This document shows, in pieces, positions 1 to 10,379 of a stretch of 27,500 nucleotides of DNA; the stretch's first letter is position 1, and every line of letters starts with the position of its first letter. The translations under genes were made by a program, and so were the position numbers. The notes under the pieces were generated by a model that saw only the letters and a program-made list of their open reading frames with translations, made no database searches and was not told the origin of the DNA. The DNA is from Tubiluchus corallicola. Its lineage: Eukaryota > Priapulida > Priapulimorpha > Priapulimorphida > Tubiluchidae. The stretch is from the NCBI GenBank assembly GCA_030141605.1, contig JAQGDQ010000430.1, positions 1 through 27,500 on the forward strand, in the 5' to 3' direction.

Positions 1-110
1 CACTAGGCAAAAATTAGTTCCTGATGGCTTGCACCAATAAAATTAGATTAGGTTATATTAAGATAAGACTAGTTATAGGCTATTTTGGTTATTATAAATT
101 GGTACTAGAC

Positions 111-130
111 TAGTATTAGTATTAGTATCA

Positions 131-183
<53 letters not shown>

Positions 184-232
184 AGTGTCAGTGTCAGTGT
201 CAGTGTCAGTGTCAGTGTAGGTGTCGGTGTCA

Positions 233-285
<53 letters not shown>

Positions 286-497
286 AGTGTCGGTGTCAGT
301 GTTAGTGTTAGGGTTAGTGTTAATGTTAGTGTTAGTGTCAGTGTCTGTGTTAATGTTAGTGTCAGTGTCAGTGTTGATGTTAATGTCAGTGCCCGTGCCA
401 GTGCCAGTGCCAGTGCCAGTGTCAGTGTCAGTGTCAGTGTCAGTGTCAGTGTCAGTGTTAGTGTTGTTGTTAGTGTTAGAGTTAGTGTTAGTATTAG
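111..497. repeat. Hexanucleotide microsatellite (GTGTCG/GTGTCA/GTGTTA)n
   Basis: About 390 bp of 6-bp units. Runs of GTGTCG alternate with runs of GTGTCA and, in the middle, GTGTTA, GTGTTAAT and one GGGTTA variant. Similar variants sit next to each other, as expected from slippage or unequal exchange. The period is a multiple of three, so long Ser-Val (+) and Thr-Leu (-) open frames arise; these are artefacts and not genes. Confidence 0.95.
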
Positions 498-707
498 ACT
501 ATCGACGTCTGCCCGTATGTCAAAATACATGCTATCATTAAACTTTAGGCTAGTAATACGGTCTTCAAATACAAAATTTGGAAAGTATGACGTATGTCGT
601 CTTCTGAACATAGAAATAAGTCACATCCATAGTCAAATGACTCACAACCGTTACTGAAAGTTCCAACATGCACCGCACATTAATGAAACAAATGATATTT
701 TACTTAC

Positions 708-858
708 GTCTATTGACGATAATAAGTAGGAATGCCAAAGCACCAAAAAATGTCAATGCCAAACGCGAGTAGTTGCTGAAGAAAAGCTTCCTTTTTCCCA
801 CTTCTTTTACCGTGCTCTTCACTGACATATGCATATGCAAAGGATATCTTTCTCGCAT
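708..858 (-). CDS. Putative first coding exon of a type II membrane protein (partial)
   Basis: On the minus strand an open frame runs from an ATG at 858 (further in-frame ATGs at 834 and 828) to a strong donor, GTAAGT, at 707-702. The peptide has a short basic N-terminus (KSTVKEVGKRK) followed by a hydrophobic segment (LALTFFGALAFLLIIV) and ends at about NR with one base of the next codon (phase 1). A basic tail plus an uncleaved signal anchor is the usual start of Golgi glycosyltransferases and sulfotransferases, and two such enzymes lie elsewhere in the window, but the enzymatic part is not visible. The remaining exons would lie to the left, across the hexamer repeat and beyond the edge. 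The call rests on the membrane segment plus donor only. It could be a chance frame. Confidence 0.4.
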
Positions 859-1237
859 GATTAAAAGTAGTACACTTATCTTTATCCAGACCTTGTGACA
901 GTTTTATAGGTTTAACAGTTTTGACAACTCACCATTCGGATATTTTTACTAGGAAGGTGCGACGCTTTACCATAGGGTTCTTCCAATGGAAAAATCGGCT
1001 CTGATAACCGCTCTTTGAATTGCGTTGGCGTGGTGTTGCCAGTTCATGTATTGTATGCTAATTAGCAGTCACTGAAAATAAACATACGTCTTGTCATGTC
1101 TTGTAGGTGTAACAGCGAAAAAGTTGCTGTGTGAATTTGATCATTTCGTCATGAAATAGTCACTGTAGTTATTCACTTTAGTTAGTTTCTGGTTTGATTC
1201 TTTAATCATAATTCAAAAAGATTGTACGGCAGTCATG
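859..1237. other. Intergenic stretch, nothing recognised
   Basis: AT-rich unique sequence upstream of the putative minus-strand exon. It may include that gene's promoter and 5' UTR. No repeat or coding signal was seen. Confidence 0.4.
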
Positions 1238-1420
1238 TCGCCAGTGGTACAGTTCATTACTGATACAGTTCGCCAGTTGTACACTTAGCTAGTGATACAA
1301 TTCCCCAGTGGTACAGTTCGCCAGTGGAACAGCTCGCCAGTACACACTTCGCCAGTGGTGCAGTTAACTTTCTCTGGTATGTTGTTTCACAGTTTGGCAG
1401 TGGCACAATTTGCCAGTACG
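1238..1420 (+). repeat. 16-bp tandem array, left arm
   Basis: Eight consecutive units of about 16 bp follow the consensus TCGCCAGTGGTACAGT: 1238-1253, 1254-1269, 1270-1285, 1286-1301, 1302-1317, 1318-1333, a 15-bp unit 1334-1348, and 1349-1364. After a 29-bp interruption there are further units at 1394-1409 and from 1410. Units differ by 1-6 bases. The same unit recurs in reverse complement at 3261-3452. Confidence 0.9.
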
Positions 1421-2227
1421 TGCTTGAAATTTTTTCCAAAAAAACTTGCCTTCTGTAAATATGCGTTCTTAATGCAGTAACGACATGAGTGACACGAGTT
1501 TTTATAACAAGAATTTTATTTATTTTATTTGACTTTACAAAACAAATATTTGTCTATCTCCATATCTCTATACCAGAGAAGTTGATCACCACTTTAGCTA
1601 ATAGCCAAAGTATAGTCATCTGCAGTATTCACTGCTACAATATATTAAACTGGGCCTATAGAATACAGCTTTAATTAATGTAAACACAAACAACCGCGCA
1701 TGCTCGACGAAATAAAACGTATTTCAACTTTGTATAACAAAAAAATATATGTCCGTTGACGCGAATAAATAATCTGGCCTCTTGACGCTCGTCAAAACGA
1801 CTTTTCACGTGTTTTGTACCCTGAAAGCAAAATAAACTAGATAGTTTCTAATAATTATTTATTTTTGTCTTTGATATACTTTTTGGATGCGCCAACAATA
1901 TTGCCGGTTATTTCAGAGTTTTCTTTCACAGAGAGCGTTATTCTTGGTGCGAGTTCGACGCCCTTTTTTGCCCGAAATAACAGAAATTTCAAAACAGGAC
2001 ACCAAATTGTGGAAAATTGAGCATGTCGTTTTGTCGTACGACGAGTAACGACGGATGATTTTCAATGGTTGGTCAAACTCGTTCGGCTTGTTCCACTCTA
2101 TGTCCGTTTGTTATAGCTTGATAAAGATTTGAACAACGAAGTTATTTTTCTTTTTGCAGCGTGGCATTGTTTCATCATTTTATTTCTGTATTTTCTTATC
2201 TTAAACACTGTGACTTGGTTCGGAGCA
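1421..2227. other. Interior of candidate element, no gene seen
   Basis: AT-rich sequence with only short chance frames and no domain motif. No terminal repeats or recognisable transposase fragments were seen. Confidence 0.4.
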
Positions 2228-2405
2228 GACTGGTTTCCCAGAAAAGCTTTTTCCCAAAAAAAAACTTTTTTCCAGAAAAGTTTTTTGCCAACAATTTTTT
2301 TGCCAGACAAAAATTCACAGAAAACTGTTTGCCAGAAAAATTTACTTCCCAGAAAAAAATTGCTTGGAGAATTGTCATTTCCCAGAAAACTTTTTCCCAA
2401 TTTCA
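2228..2405. repeat. Degenerate CCCAGAAAA-rich tandem repeat
   Basis: About ten loosely spaced copies of TTTCCCAGAAAAC-like or GCCAGAAAA units separated by T-rich or A-rich runs. Examples lie near 2234, 2270, 2300, 2329, 2350 and 2380. Spacing varies, so this is an old, decayed array. Overlapping open frames on both strands in this stretch are products of the repeat. Confidence 0.7.
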
Positions 2406-2989
2406 TGGAAGATGAAAATCACAGAACATGTAATGAATCCTTTTACATAATGCGCAATAAAAGTGGTTTATTTTAACCAAAGTAAAGTAATGCCAAGCCT
2501 GGCAACTGAATTGTTTGGAGACCATTCTTTAGCAGTCACTTTCACTGTAATCCGAATTATTTCTTGGTGTTTACAGAACATGTACCAGCATCTTCTGCCC
2601 GTGACATCTCTACCAGTTCAGTAGTTCATCTCAGAAGATTATTATCTTGATAACTAAATAGGATCTTGTCCTGGCGTAAAAGAACCTGTAAAAATCTTCT
2701 GAATGAACATAATTTATTAGGCAAATGTCGACCCCAAGATATTAACAAATCTGTGTGCTTCGCAAAGCCTTAGTCTTTGAAAATTTATTATCCTATGAAA
2801 ATCAATTGAATTTGGAGTGATTATATGCAGCAAATGATACAATGCAAATTACTCTGAGAAAGCTATTTCATCCAAAAAAAACTTGAAATTGTAGCACGAA
2901 GTTTCAAAACAAAGAATTTTTCCAATTAATGAAAAAACAAGGTTGACCCGCTGTAGATAACTAAAGGAAAGCAGAAAAAGAAAGCACGA
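2406..2989. other. Non-coding stretch, nothing recognised
   Basis: AT-rich unique sequence between the degenerate array and the GA tract. No open frame or repeat stood out. Confidence 0.4.
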
Positions 2990-2991
2990 GT

Positions 2992-3081
<90 letters not shown>

Positions 3082-3158
3082 AAGAGACAGAGAGAGAAAG
3101 AGAAAGAGAGAGAGAAAGAGAGATAGAGAGAAAGGGAGAAAGAGAGATAGAAAGAGAA

Positions 3159-3212
<54 letters not shown>

Positions 3213-3246
3213 GGTGAGGGAGAGAGAGAAAGAGGGAGAGGGAGAC
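2990..3246. repeat. (GA)n purine-rich microsatellite
   Basis: About 255 bp of GA dinucleotides interrupted by GAAAGA, GATA, GACA and GGGA variants. The plus strand is almost pure purine, the type of sequence able to form triplex (H-DNA). The Arg-Glu and Ser-Leu frames here are artefacts. Confidence 0.95.
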
Positions 3247-3260
3247 AGTGGATAAATTTT

Positions 3261-3452
3261 ACTGGCGAAATGTGCCACTGATGAACTTAAACATTCTAAA
3301 CATTTTGTTTAAAAAATAAGGTAAAAACATAGCAGAAAATTTTTACTACCGAAATTTAACCTACTACTGGCGAAGTGTACCACTGGCAAACTGTACCACC
3401 TGGCGAACTGTACCACCATTGAACTGTACTACAGGCGAACTGTACCATGGCA
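3261..3452 (-). repeat. 16-bp tandem array, right arm (inverted)
   Basis: The reverse complement of the unit in the left arm. One isolated copy and a half lie at 3261-3284. A continuous array then runs from 3366: 3374-3389, 3390-3406 (17 bp), 3407-3422, 3423-3438, and a terminal partial unit 3439-3452, all variants of ACTGTACCACTGGCGA. Confidence 0.9.
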
Positions 3453-3710
3453 TACTGAAGAGCATAAAACTGACTGACTAACGTAAAAAGCAAAATTCCT
3501 TCTGCAGCTTTGTTCCATGTAACAATGAAATAATGAAACCAGCTTTGTGACGTAATTGACGTTCGTTTAGTGAATCCTTTTGTTTGTAATTATGTTAGTG
3601 ACTTTTTCAGTTTTAAGCTGTTGTAAACGGCTGAAAGTGTTTATAAGTGTCATTCAATGATGACTGTATTATCACAGTAATGCTTGCTCTTTGTTGCAGA
3701 TGACAGAACA

Positions 3711-4580
3711 ATGCGTGTTTGTCTATTTTGCCGCCAAGTGGCTCTGATTGTTGCAGTGGCATCACGAAACACAAATAAGCGAAGCTTTTCGGTAGGAATA
3801 TTGTGTTTATTGGCAACATTTGCAAGTTCTAGAAATTGGAATATTATATCGGCTAAAATTTTTACTCTTTACTCGCATAAAAAGGGTAGTCGCCCTTTAG
3901 TACTTCCCGGTGCCCCATTGCTTTATGAAGAGGAAAATGCTGATTTGCCCGGGTTAGCTGCCAGAGAAATATTGGATGACACATATCAGGAAAGGAAGTT
4001 AATTTTTGGCTTCAGAGACATGCATCTTCCCTGTGACAGCCATTATGTAAATCTTTACAGGAAGAACGAGAAATCAGTTGAAACGAAAGTGTATAAATTG
4101 TGCAACAATTTTAAAAACTATCAAATAGCGCCACGTTCTCATGACGGATTAAATATGTTGTGCTTTTTATTTGAGACGCAAGGAAAGAGGACAAACATTG
4201 CTTTTGAATTGATTTTTTACCACCAATACCTTACAAATCTTAACGACTGCAAGATTTGTAACAGTAAGTCGACCCCCCCCCCCCCCGGTGTCAAACTGTG
4301 TACGGATTTGGTGTATCTGAGGACTACGTTTAATGTTTGTGCATTCTGCATTCCATTCAGTGACACGGGTTTCGATGCGAAGAAAAAAAGAGACGTGTGT
4401 TTCTCAATGCCATGTCGCAATTCGGGTACCTGTCACAGCGACTTCTATGGAGATTGTTGTGACTCGAAATACACGGATATACAAAGAGTAAAGTCACAAA
4501 GCTCAAAATTTCTCTATTCCCAAAGACTAAGTGGCGCTCATTTGTTTGGATTTATCGTTGGATTCATCTTGTTTTCCTAA
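3711..4580 (+). CDS. CUB/EGF-like extracellular protein, possibly GPI-anchored
   Basis: An open frame of 289 codons from the first ATG. Residues about 90-171 resemble the C-terminal half of a CUB domain: KLIFGFRDMHLPC, then HYVNLYR, a cysteine (KLCNN), an S-rich turn (PRSHDGLNMLCF) and TNIAFELIFY. Near the C-terminus is an incomplete EGF-like motif, CFSMPCRNSGTC, and the protein ends in a hydrophobic tail (AHLFGFIVGFILFS) like a GPI signal. The true exon structure is probably different. A good acceptor (TTTGTTGCAG) ends at 3699 and a GTAAGT donor lies at 4264; the 564-nt piece between them is phase 1 at both ends, typical of extracellular modules. A second acceptor (CATTCCATTCAG) ends at 4360. 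Splicing 4264-4360 would remove a poly-C tract but shift the EGF frame, so the gene may be decayed or carry an indel. The 1.4-kb TAG repeat starts 57 bp after the stop. Confidence 0.55.
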   Translation: MRVCLFCRQVALIVAVASRNTNKRSFSVGILCLLATFASSRNWNIISAKIFTLYSHKKGSRPLVLPGAPLLYEEENADLPGLAAREILDDTYQERKLIFGFRDMHLPCDSHYVNLYRKNEKSVETKVYKLCNNFKNYQIAPRSHDGLNMLCFLFETQGKRTNIAFELIFYHQYLTNLNDCKICNSKSTPPPPGVKLCTDLVYLRTTFNVCAFCIPFSDTGFDAKKKRDVCFSMPCRNSGTCHSDFYGDCCDSKYTDIQRVKSQSSKFLYSQRLSGAHLFGFIVGFILFS

Positions 4581-4637
4581 CTACTATCATTGCGTTCATG
4601 TGGTTTAGTTCTTGTCGGAATAGTATATATCTATTTA

Positions 4638-6050
<1,413 letters not shown>

Positions 6051-6645
6051 CTAGTAATTTGTCAAATGACCTAATAAGTTCACAAAAAATAGCCATCAAA
6101 ACTAAACACTAAAACTATACACTTGTGCCTGCCAACAGATGACAAAGTTCTAATGAAGTAGTAAATACAACAAGAAACTACACAAAAATGCATTGCTCCT
6201 TGTATATAAATATATAAACAAACTCGACTTGAAGTCTTTGCGAGAAACAAAATAGCGAATCATCTTAAAATATCCGTTTAAAATATCAAAAGAAAACATT
6301 TATATGCGTTCTTGTTCGCTGCAGGATAAGCAAACAAGGTATTTGTTTGTTGAATTATAACTGTGTTAGCTGCAGATTCATTCTGTCTAAATAATACCGT
6401 ATTAGCAAATTCAAATTAAATGTTGGTGTTCTTATGTACATGTAAAGCCATAAAAATATCTGATAGACTATATGTTTAATTCATATTAATTTTTTTATTT
6501 ACAATCTACCACATATTACATAATTTGACGACAAATATTAACTATAAGGACATCCTAACTTCAAATTTCTATGAAACGGAACTGAAGTGGAATTGACAAT
6601 TCTTTGAAATGGAAAATCGGAGGCCCGAAAATACGTGAATATCCA
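6051..6645. other. Non-coding stretch, nothing recognised
   Basis: AT-rich unique sequence between the trinucleotide tract and the LINE-like tail. No gene, repeat or element end was identified. Confidence 0.4.
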
Positions 6646-6797
6646 TGATTTGATTTGATTTGATTTGATTTAACTCTTTATTTCGAACCAAGTTCATAGA
6701 ATACATAACATACATTAATTACAAGGCATACAATAATTATAACACCTCCTCTCAACACATGTTAATTAATACATAAATAAATAAAATAACAGTACAA

Positions 6798-6837
<40 letters not shown>

Positions 6838-7195
6838 ATCATGCGTCCAGCCTGAATCGTCACACATAATTTCTACCTAACACTTTCCTCCATTGGTCTC
6901 TTATGTCTGAAGTGTAAAATGCGTCACTGTTATTCAATGCCTTTATAAGAAGATTTGAACTTTGCATTACTCTACTGTATAGACTGTATGCAGTTTTCCT
7001 ATGTATTACATCAAAGTATAAAACATCGTGGCCTACTGAAATAGTTCTAGAACTATAATCATATGGGTAGTTGAAAAGTTTGCGTTTTGAAATATTGTGA
7101 GCTACTTTAAGTTTGCTGAGACTGTAGTTATAAAATGTCTCCTCCCAGCTCTGTTCACATTTCAGGATTTGCTCTATTCTACTCTGTTCGGTAAG
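6646..7195 (-). mobile_element. Probable 3' end of a LINE (C-terminal frame, poly(A) signal, pentamer tail)
   Basis: On the minus strand a frame stays open for 111 codons (7195 down to a TGA at 6862-6860), beginning LTEQSRIEQIL. It contains KRKLFNYPYDY, SLYSRVMQSSNLLIKAL and DIRDQWRKVLG, and ends NYV. The pattern of an 'R-V-x-x-S-x-N-x-L-x-K' stretch followed by a tryptophan near the stop resembles C-termini of jockey/CR1-type reverse transcriptases as I remember them. About 180 bp further on is AATAAA (complement of 6677-6682), followed at once by a pentamer tail of about five ATCAA units, typical of LINE 3' ends. An (AT)n run lies in the 3' UTR. No catalytic RT motif is present, so the copy is 5'-truncated. 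A last exon of a host gene is the alternative. Confidence 0.45.
6800..6832. repeat. (AT)n microsatellite
   Basis: About 33 bp of uninterrupted AT dinucleotide, inside the 3' UTR-like part of the minus-strand LINE remnant. Confidence 0.95.
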
Positions 7196-7202
7196 CTATT
7201 TG

Positions 7203-7856
7203 GAATATTTTTGTAATAAATTGTCATTTTGATTTTATTATTCATTTTGGTTTTGGTTTGGCATTGGCTTAGTTGAGACATGCCGCACGGTGTAGGCCGC
7301 GGTGCCATCCGTTCTGCCTCCATTAAAAGCGGAGAGCAGTCCATGCATAGCAGCCATCTCAGTCACAGTGGCAATGTCATAATTACGCGTAACACATTTG
7401 TTGCTTCAACTAGGAATATGTCTTGCCTTTCAAGCTGTCATCAGAGTCAAACTAGATTAAAAAGAACAAAGTATTGTATTAATAATTAGGCTTATAACCA
7501 AGAGTTGATTGTTAGTTGCGCATAGTTATCTTTTACGCCACCTTAATGCAGATAACTATTGTCCGCTAGACATCGACAACACTCTAAAATACCTCTGAAA
7601 CTTGGAAAATTATTGGCGACCGAACCTGCTCAAATTTCTGAGTTCTAAATGTGACGCAATGTAGACTTAGAGTGGCCTGTGAAAGAAAAGACTACTATTT
7701 CAAGCAACTAGAGAAGCCAAATTGTAAGCGTTAGTTTGCTATTTATCTAAGCCGTTGCAATTTAGTGTGTGGAGTAACAGTAGACCAACATTTCAGTTGT
7801 ACAAAATGTCTAACCAACTTTTACAAATTGATGACTATGAATTTACACACAGAGAA
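7203..7856. other. Stretch with a GC-richer island, origin unknown
   Basis: 7275-7450 is clearly richer in GC than its surroundings. On its minus strand it keeps a frame open for about 50 codons containing TEMAAMHGLLSAFNGG. It lies directly upstream (minus-strand sense) of the LINE-like 3' end and may belong to the same element. No domain was recognised. The rest is AT-rich without features. Confidence 0.3.
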
Positions 7857-7902
7857 ATTGCGTCCTCTAAGGCTTAGGCCCATTTCACACAGAGGACGCA
7901 AT
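7857..7902. other. Perfect 12-bp inverted repeat (hairpin)
   Basis: ATTGCGTCCTCT (7857-7868) and its exact complement AGAGGACGCAAT (7891-7902) enclose a 22-nt loop. A related segment, CCATTTCACACAGA, occurs at 7884-ish and again near 7985. This is the kind of structure left by MITE ends, but no complete element was delimited. Confidence 0.5.
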
Positions 7903-8835
7903 GAAACGGACGAACGAAAACTGTATCAAAAATCAGAAAATTTCAGAAAATCTTTCGGGAAAACCTAAGCAGAAAGAAAAGACACCATTTCACACAGACA
8001 CCGTGCGGTTTTACGCTTTTCACACGCACAAATGTCTACCACATGACAGACAATGAACCACCGTGGTCCTCCAGTTTTGATAGCTCTTGATCGCGTGACA
8101 AATTTCACACGTAGATCCGAAATTGGAAAAATAACAAAGAAAAAAGAAAGGAAGAAATGAACCAAGAATAAGACAAACAAGAAAAGAAATAGGATAAAAA
8201 TTATCCTGTTTGGGTTGACTCTAACACTTTATACTTTAGGGATCTTTTTCTTGATTACTGTTCGATATTGTGCAACGCCATTGTCATTGTCATTGTCATC
8301 ACGGCATCGATATTGTACATTGTCAAAATTTCTACGCACTTATCTATAATTGCAATGGGTACCTTCAGCATGTAAAAAAGTACATCTGCCGCTCTATAAT
8401 ATCAAATCGGAAGAGCTACAATCAATAAAATTTCGTGCAGGGTCAACGAAGCAACCAATACGTCTGTCGTCAAAAGAGCGAAGATCGAGATCACGAGGTA
8501 AAAAAATGCAAAAACAAGTTTCAGCCTATAGCAATTTTGAGCTTGCACATTAATGCTGGTTTGCACATTATATTGAGTGCCCGCTAGTTTCGTACACCAC
8601 TGCATGATTATGTTTAAATGTATACTATATTATCGACTTAATGCAACATTATCGGATTTTATGTAACCTGTCACCAAGACAGCTGTGACATAGAGCTGTA
8701 CGTGCTTAGCTAAGCTAGTTTACGCTTCTACAAGCTGAATCAACTGTGTAATTTCAACTGTAGGCCATGTGCATACTGTGTGGACTATGAACCCTTGGCT
8801 GGCTTGGCTGTTTTATTTAAAGCATTATTTAGAGC
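7903..8835. other. Intergenic and upstream region of the GT-A gene
   Basis: AT-rich. It contains a second 'ATTTCACACAGA' segment near 7988 and three ATTGTC repeats near 8280. The last few hundred bases probably hold the promoter and 5' UTR of the glycosyltransferase at 8836. No clear TATA box or exon was identified. Confidence 0.35.
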
Positions 8836-9936
8836 ATGTGGCAAATAGGTACAAAAATGGACCAAACGAAGTTAAAACTATTGTTACAACTATTAAATAG
8901 CAAAATTGTCTATCTTGGTTTGTGCATAGTTGGTTTATATTGTGTCACTCGAGTTTTAGTGATTAGCTATCAAACAGAAGAACATCATTACACCGTCAAC
9001 CAGCCTTCGGTAAATAATTTCAAAACAAAAGTTAGATTTGAGAGCTGGAATGAACCATTTCATCTACAGTTGGCAGTACTTACATATAACCGACCACAAT
9101 CGTTGCAGAGGCTGCTGGACTCACTTGCCATTGCTGATTATCGTAATGACAGCGTGTCATTGAAAATATGCATAGACAGAGAAGCTGAAAATAATAGTGT
9201 TTCTAACGAAACAGTGTCTGTAGCTGACTCTTTCCTGTGGGAACACGGAGAAAAGATTGTTCACGTTCATTCTAAACATGCAGGTCCTTACATTCAGTGG
9301 TACGACTGTTGGAGGCCGTCAGGAAATCCTGAAGATTTTGGTCTGATTTTGGAAGACGATTTAGAATTGTCGCCATATTTCTACAGATGGCTGAAGCCTG
9401 CTCTGTTGTTTTATCAAGACAACGAAGATGTGGGTGCTGTATCGTTGCAAAAGCCAACTCTTGTGGCAAAGATGAAAGGAAGGCACACGACACAGAAGAA
9501 CCCCCTTTGTCTGGAATGCAAAGATTCCGTGTTTCTTTATCGTTTACCTGGTTCGTGGGGTTATGCCCCCATGCCGAAAGTGTGGATACGATTTCGTGAG
9601 TGGGTGTTCAATGTTATGCAAAATAAAAGTTTTGTTCCGTACATTGAAAGTGAAAAAAATCTCGTTACAAATAAGTGGCTTGAACTTTTCCACGGTAAGT
9701 CAATGCCTACCTCGTACTACATTTACTTTAACCACATGAACGATCTGTACACGCTTTATATAAACCTTCACGTGGGCAGAACTTTGTCTTGCAACAGAAG
9801 AGAACCAGGAATGCATTTTTCCCAGCAAAAAACGATTTACACTTGTGACTTCAAACCTCTCGACTTCTGGAACAATCTTTTTATTTACTTTCCAAAGAAA
9901 CCGGTGAAACTGAACTGGGCAGCACAGATAGAGTGA
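8836..9936 (+). CDS. Type II membrane GT-A-fold glycosyltransferase (family 2-like), intronless
   Basis: A complete frame of 366 codons. It has a short cytoplasmic N-terminus and a signal anchor at about residues 23-44 (KIVYLGLCIVGLYCVTRVLV), followed by a luminal catalytic region. GT-A signatures in order: LAVLTYNRPQSLQRLLDSL from 79 (nucleotide-binding strand), ICIDRE at 111-116, the acidic metal-site motif ILEDDLELS at 171-179, PGSWGYAP at 238-245, and EPGMHFS near 323-329. The EDDLE motif and layout also recall MGAT1/POMGNT1-type enzymes. Donor and acceptor are unknown, and location is presumably the Golgi. The second ATG (8857, ACAAAAATGG) has a better start context than the first. No AATAAA was seen before the pentamer array. 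The frame is intact with no sign of decay. Confidence 0.85.
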   Translation: MWQIGTKMDQTKLKLLLQLLNSKIVYLGLCIVGLYCVTRVLVISYQTEEHHYTVNQPSVNNFKTKVRFESWNEPFHLQLAVLTYNRPQSLQRLLDSLAIADYRNDSVSLKICIDREAENNSVSNETVSVADSFLWEHGEKIVHVHSKHAGPYIQWYDCWRPSGNPEDFGLILEDDLELSPYFYRWLKPALLFYQDNEDVGAVSLQKPTLVAKMKGRHTTQKNPLCLECKDSVFLYRLPGSWGYAPMPKVWIRFREWVFNVMQNKSFVPYIESEKNLVTNKWLELFHGKSMPTSYYIYFNHMNDLYTLYINLHVGRTLSCNRREPGMHFSQQKTIYTCDFKPLDFWNNLFIYFPKKPVKLNWAAQIE

Positions 9937-10379
9937 TCCTCATTAATGGTGCATATGCCAAACAAACAAAACAACGTTTTATGTACATTGACTTGCGCTG
10001 ATCTCATTGTATTGTTTATGTCTACCTGCCAAACGCTGCCACATGTTTTAACACTGTGTTGCAAATCCACTTGACAAAAGTAGCTAGTAACTTGCTTATT
10101 TGTGTAAGTAATTATCTTCAAGTTTTGCATTATGTTGTTCAACATTATTTACCAATCCCATTCTTGCTTGCTCTGCCTTCACGCCTTCTTCTACCCTGCT
10201 TTTCCTACCTCCTCATCTATATCAGCCCATATCCAGTCTTACCTATGGATTTTGCTGTGCAACTTTAAAAGACGATTTTTTAAAGATTTTTTGCGTTAAT
10301 TTATTACTTGCCAATTGCGACAACAATTACGGTCACTGTTATATTGCAAACCTGCTTTTATATATATATTATATAAATA
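9937..10379. other. 3' flank of GT-A gene
   Basis: T-rich and AT-rich sequence that probably includes the 3' UTR. A pyrimidine-rich stretch lies at 10150-10240, and an AT run (10360-10380) leads into the pentamer array. No canonical poly(A) signal or further gene was seen. Confidence 0.4.

Larger units (their letters stand above)
1238..3452. mobile_element. Candidate foldback-type element with tandem-repeat inverted ends
   Basis: The outer edges of this 2.2-kb block carry the same 16-bp tandem repeat in opposite orientation (TCGCCAGTGGTACAGT on the left, ACTGTACCACTGGCGA on the right). Inverted ends built from short tandem repeats are characteristic of Foldback-type elements. The interior has no transposase frame: it holds a degenerate CCCAGAAAA-rich array and a long GA tract. 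I could not find a target-site duplication at the outer edges. Two independent insertions of a dispersed satellite in opposite orientation would look the same. Confidence 0.4.

Noticed and set aside
2098-2476. Overlapping Lys/Phe-rich frames on both strands
   Set aside because: They fall on the degenerate CCCAGAAAA array and show no domain.
2961-3278. Arg-Glu and Ser-Leu rich frames
   Set aside because: Translation of the GA microsatellite.
8350-8605. Opposing 67-codon frames
   Set aside because: Short, overlapping on opposite strands and without motifs.
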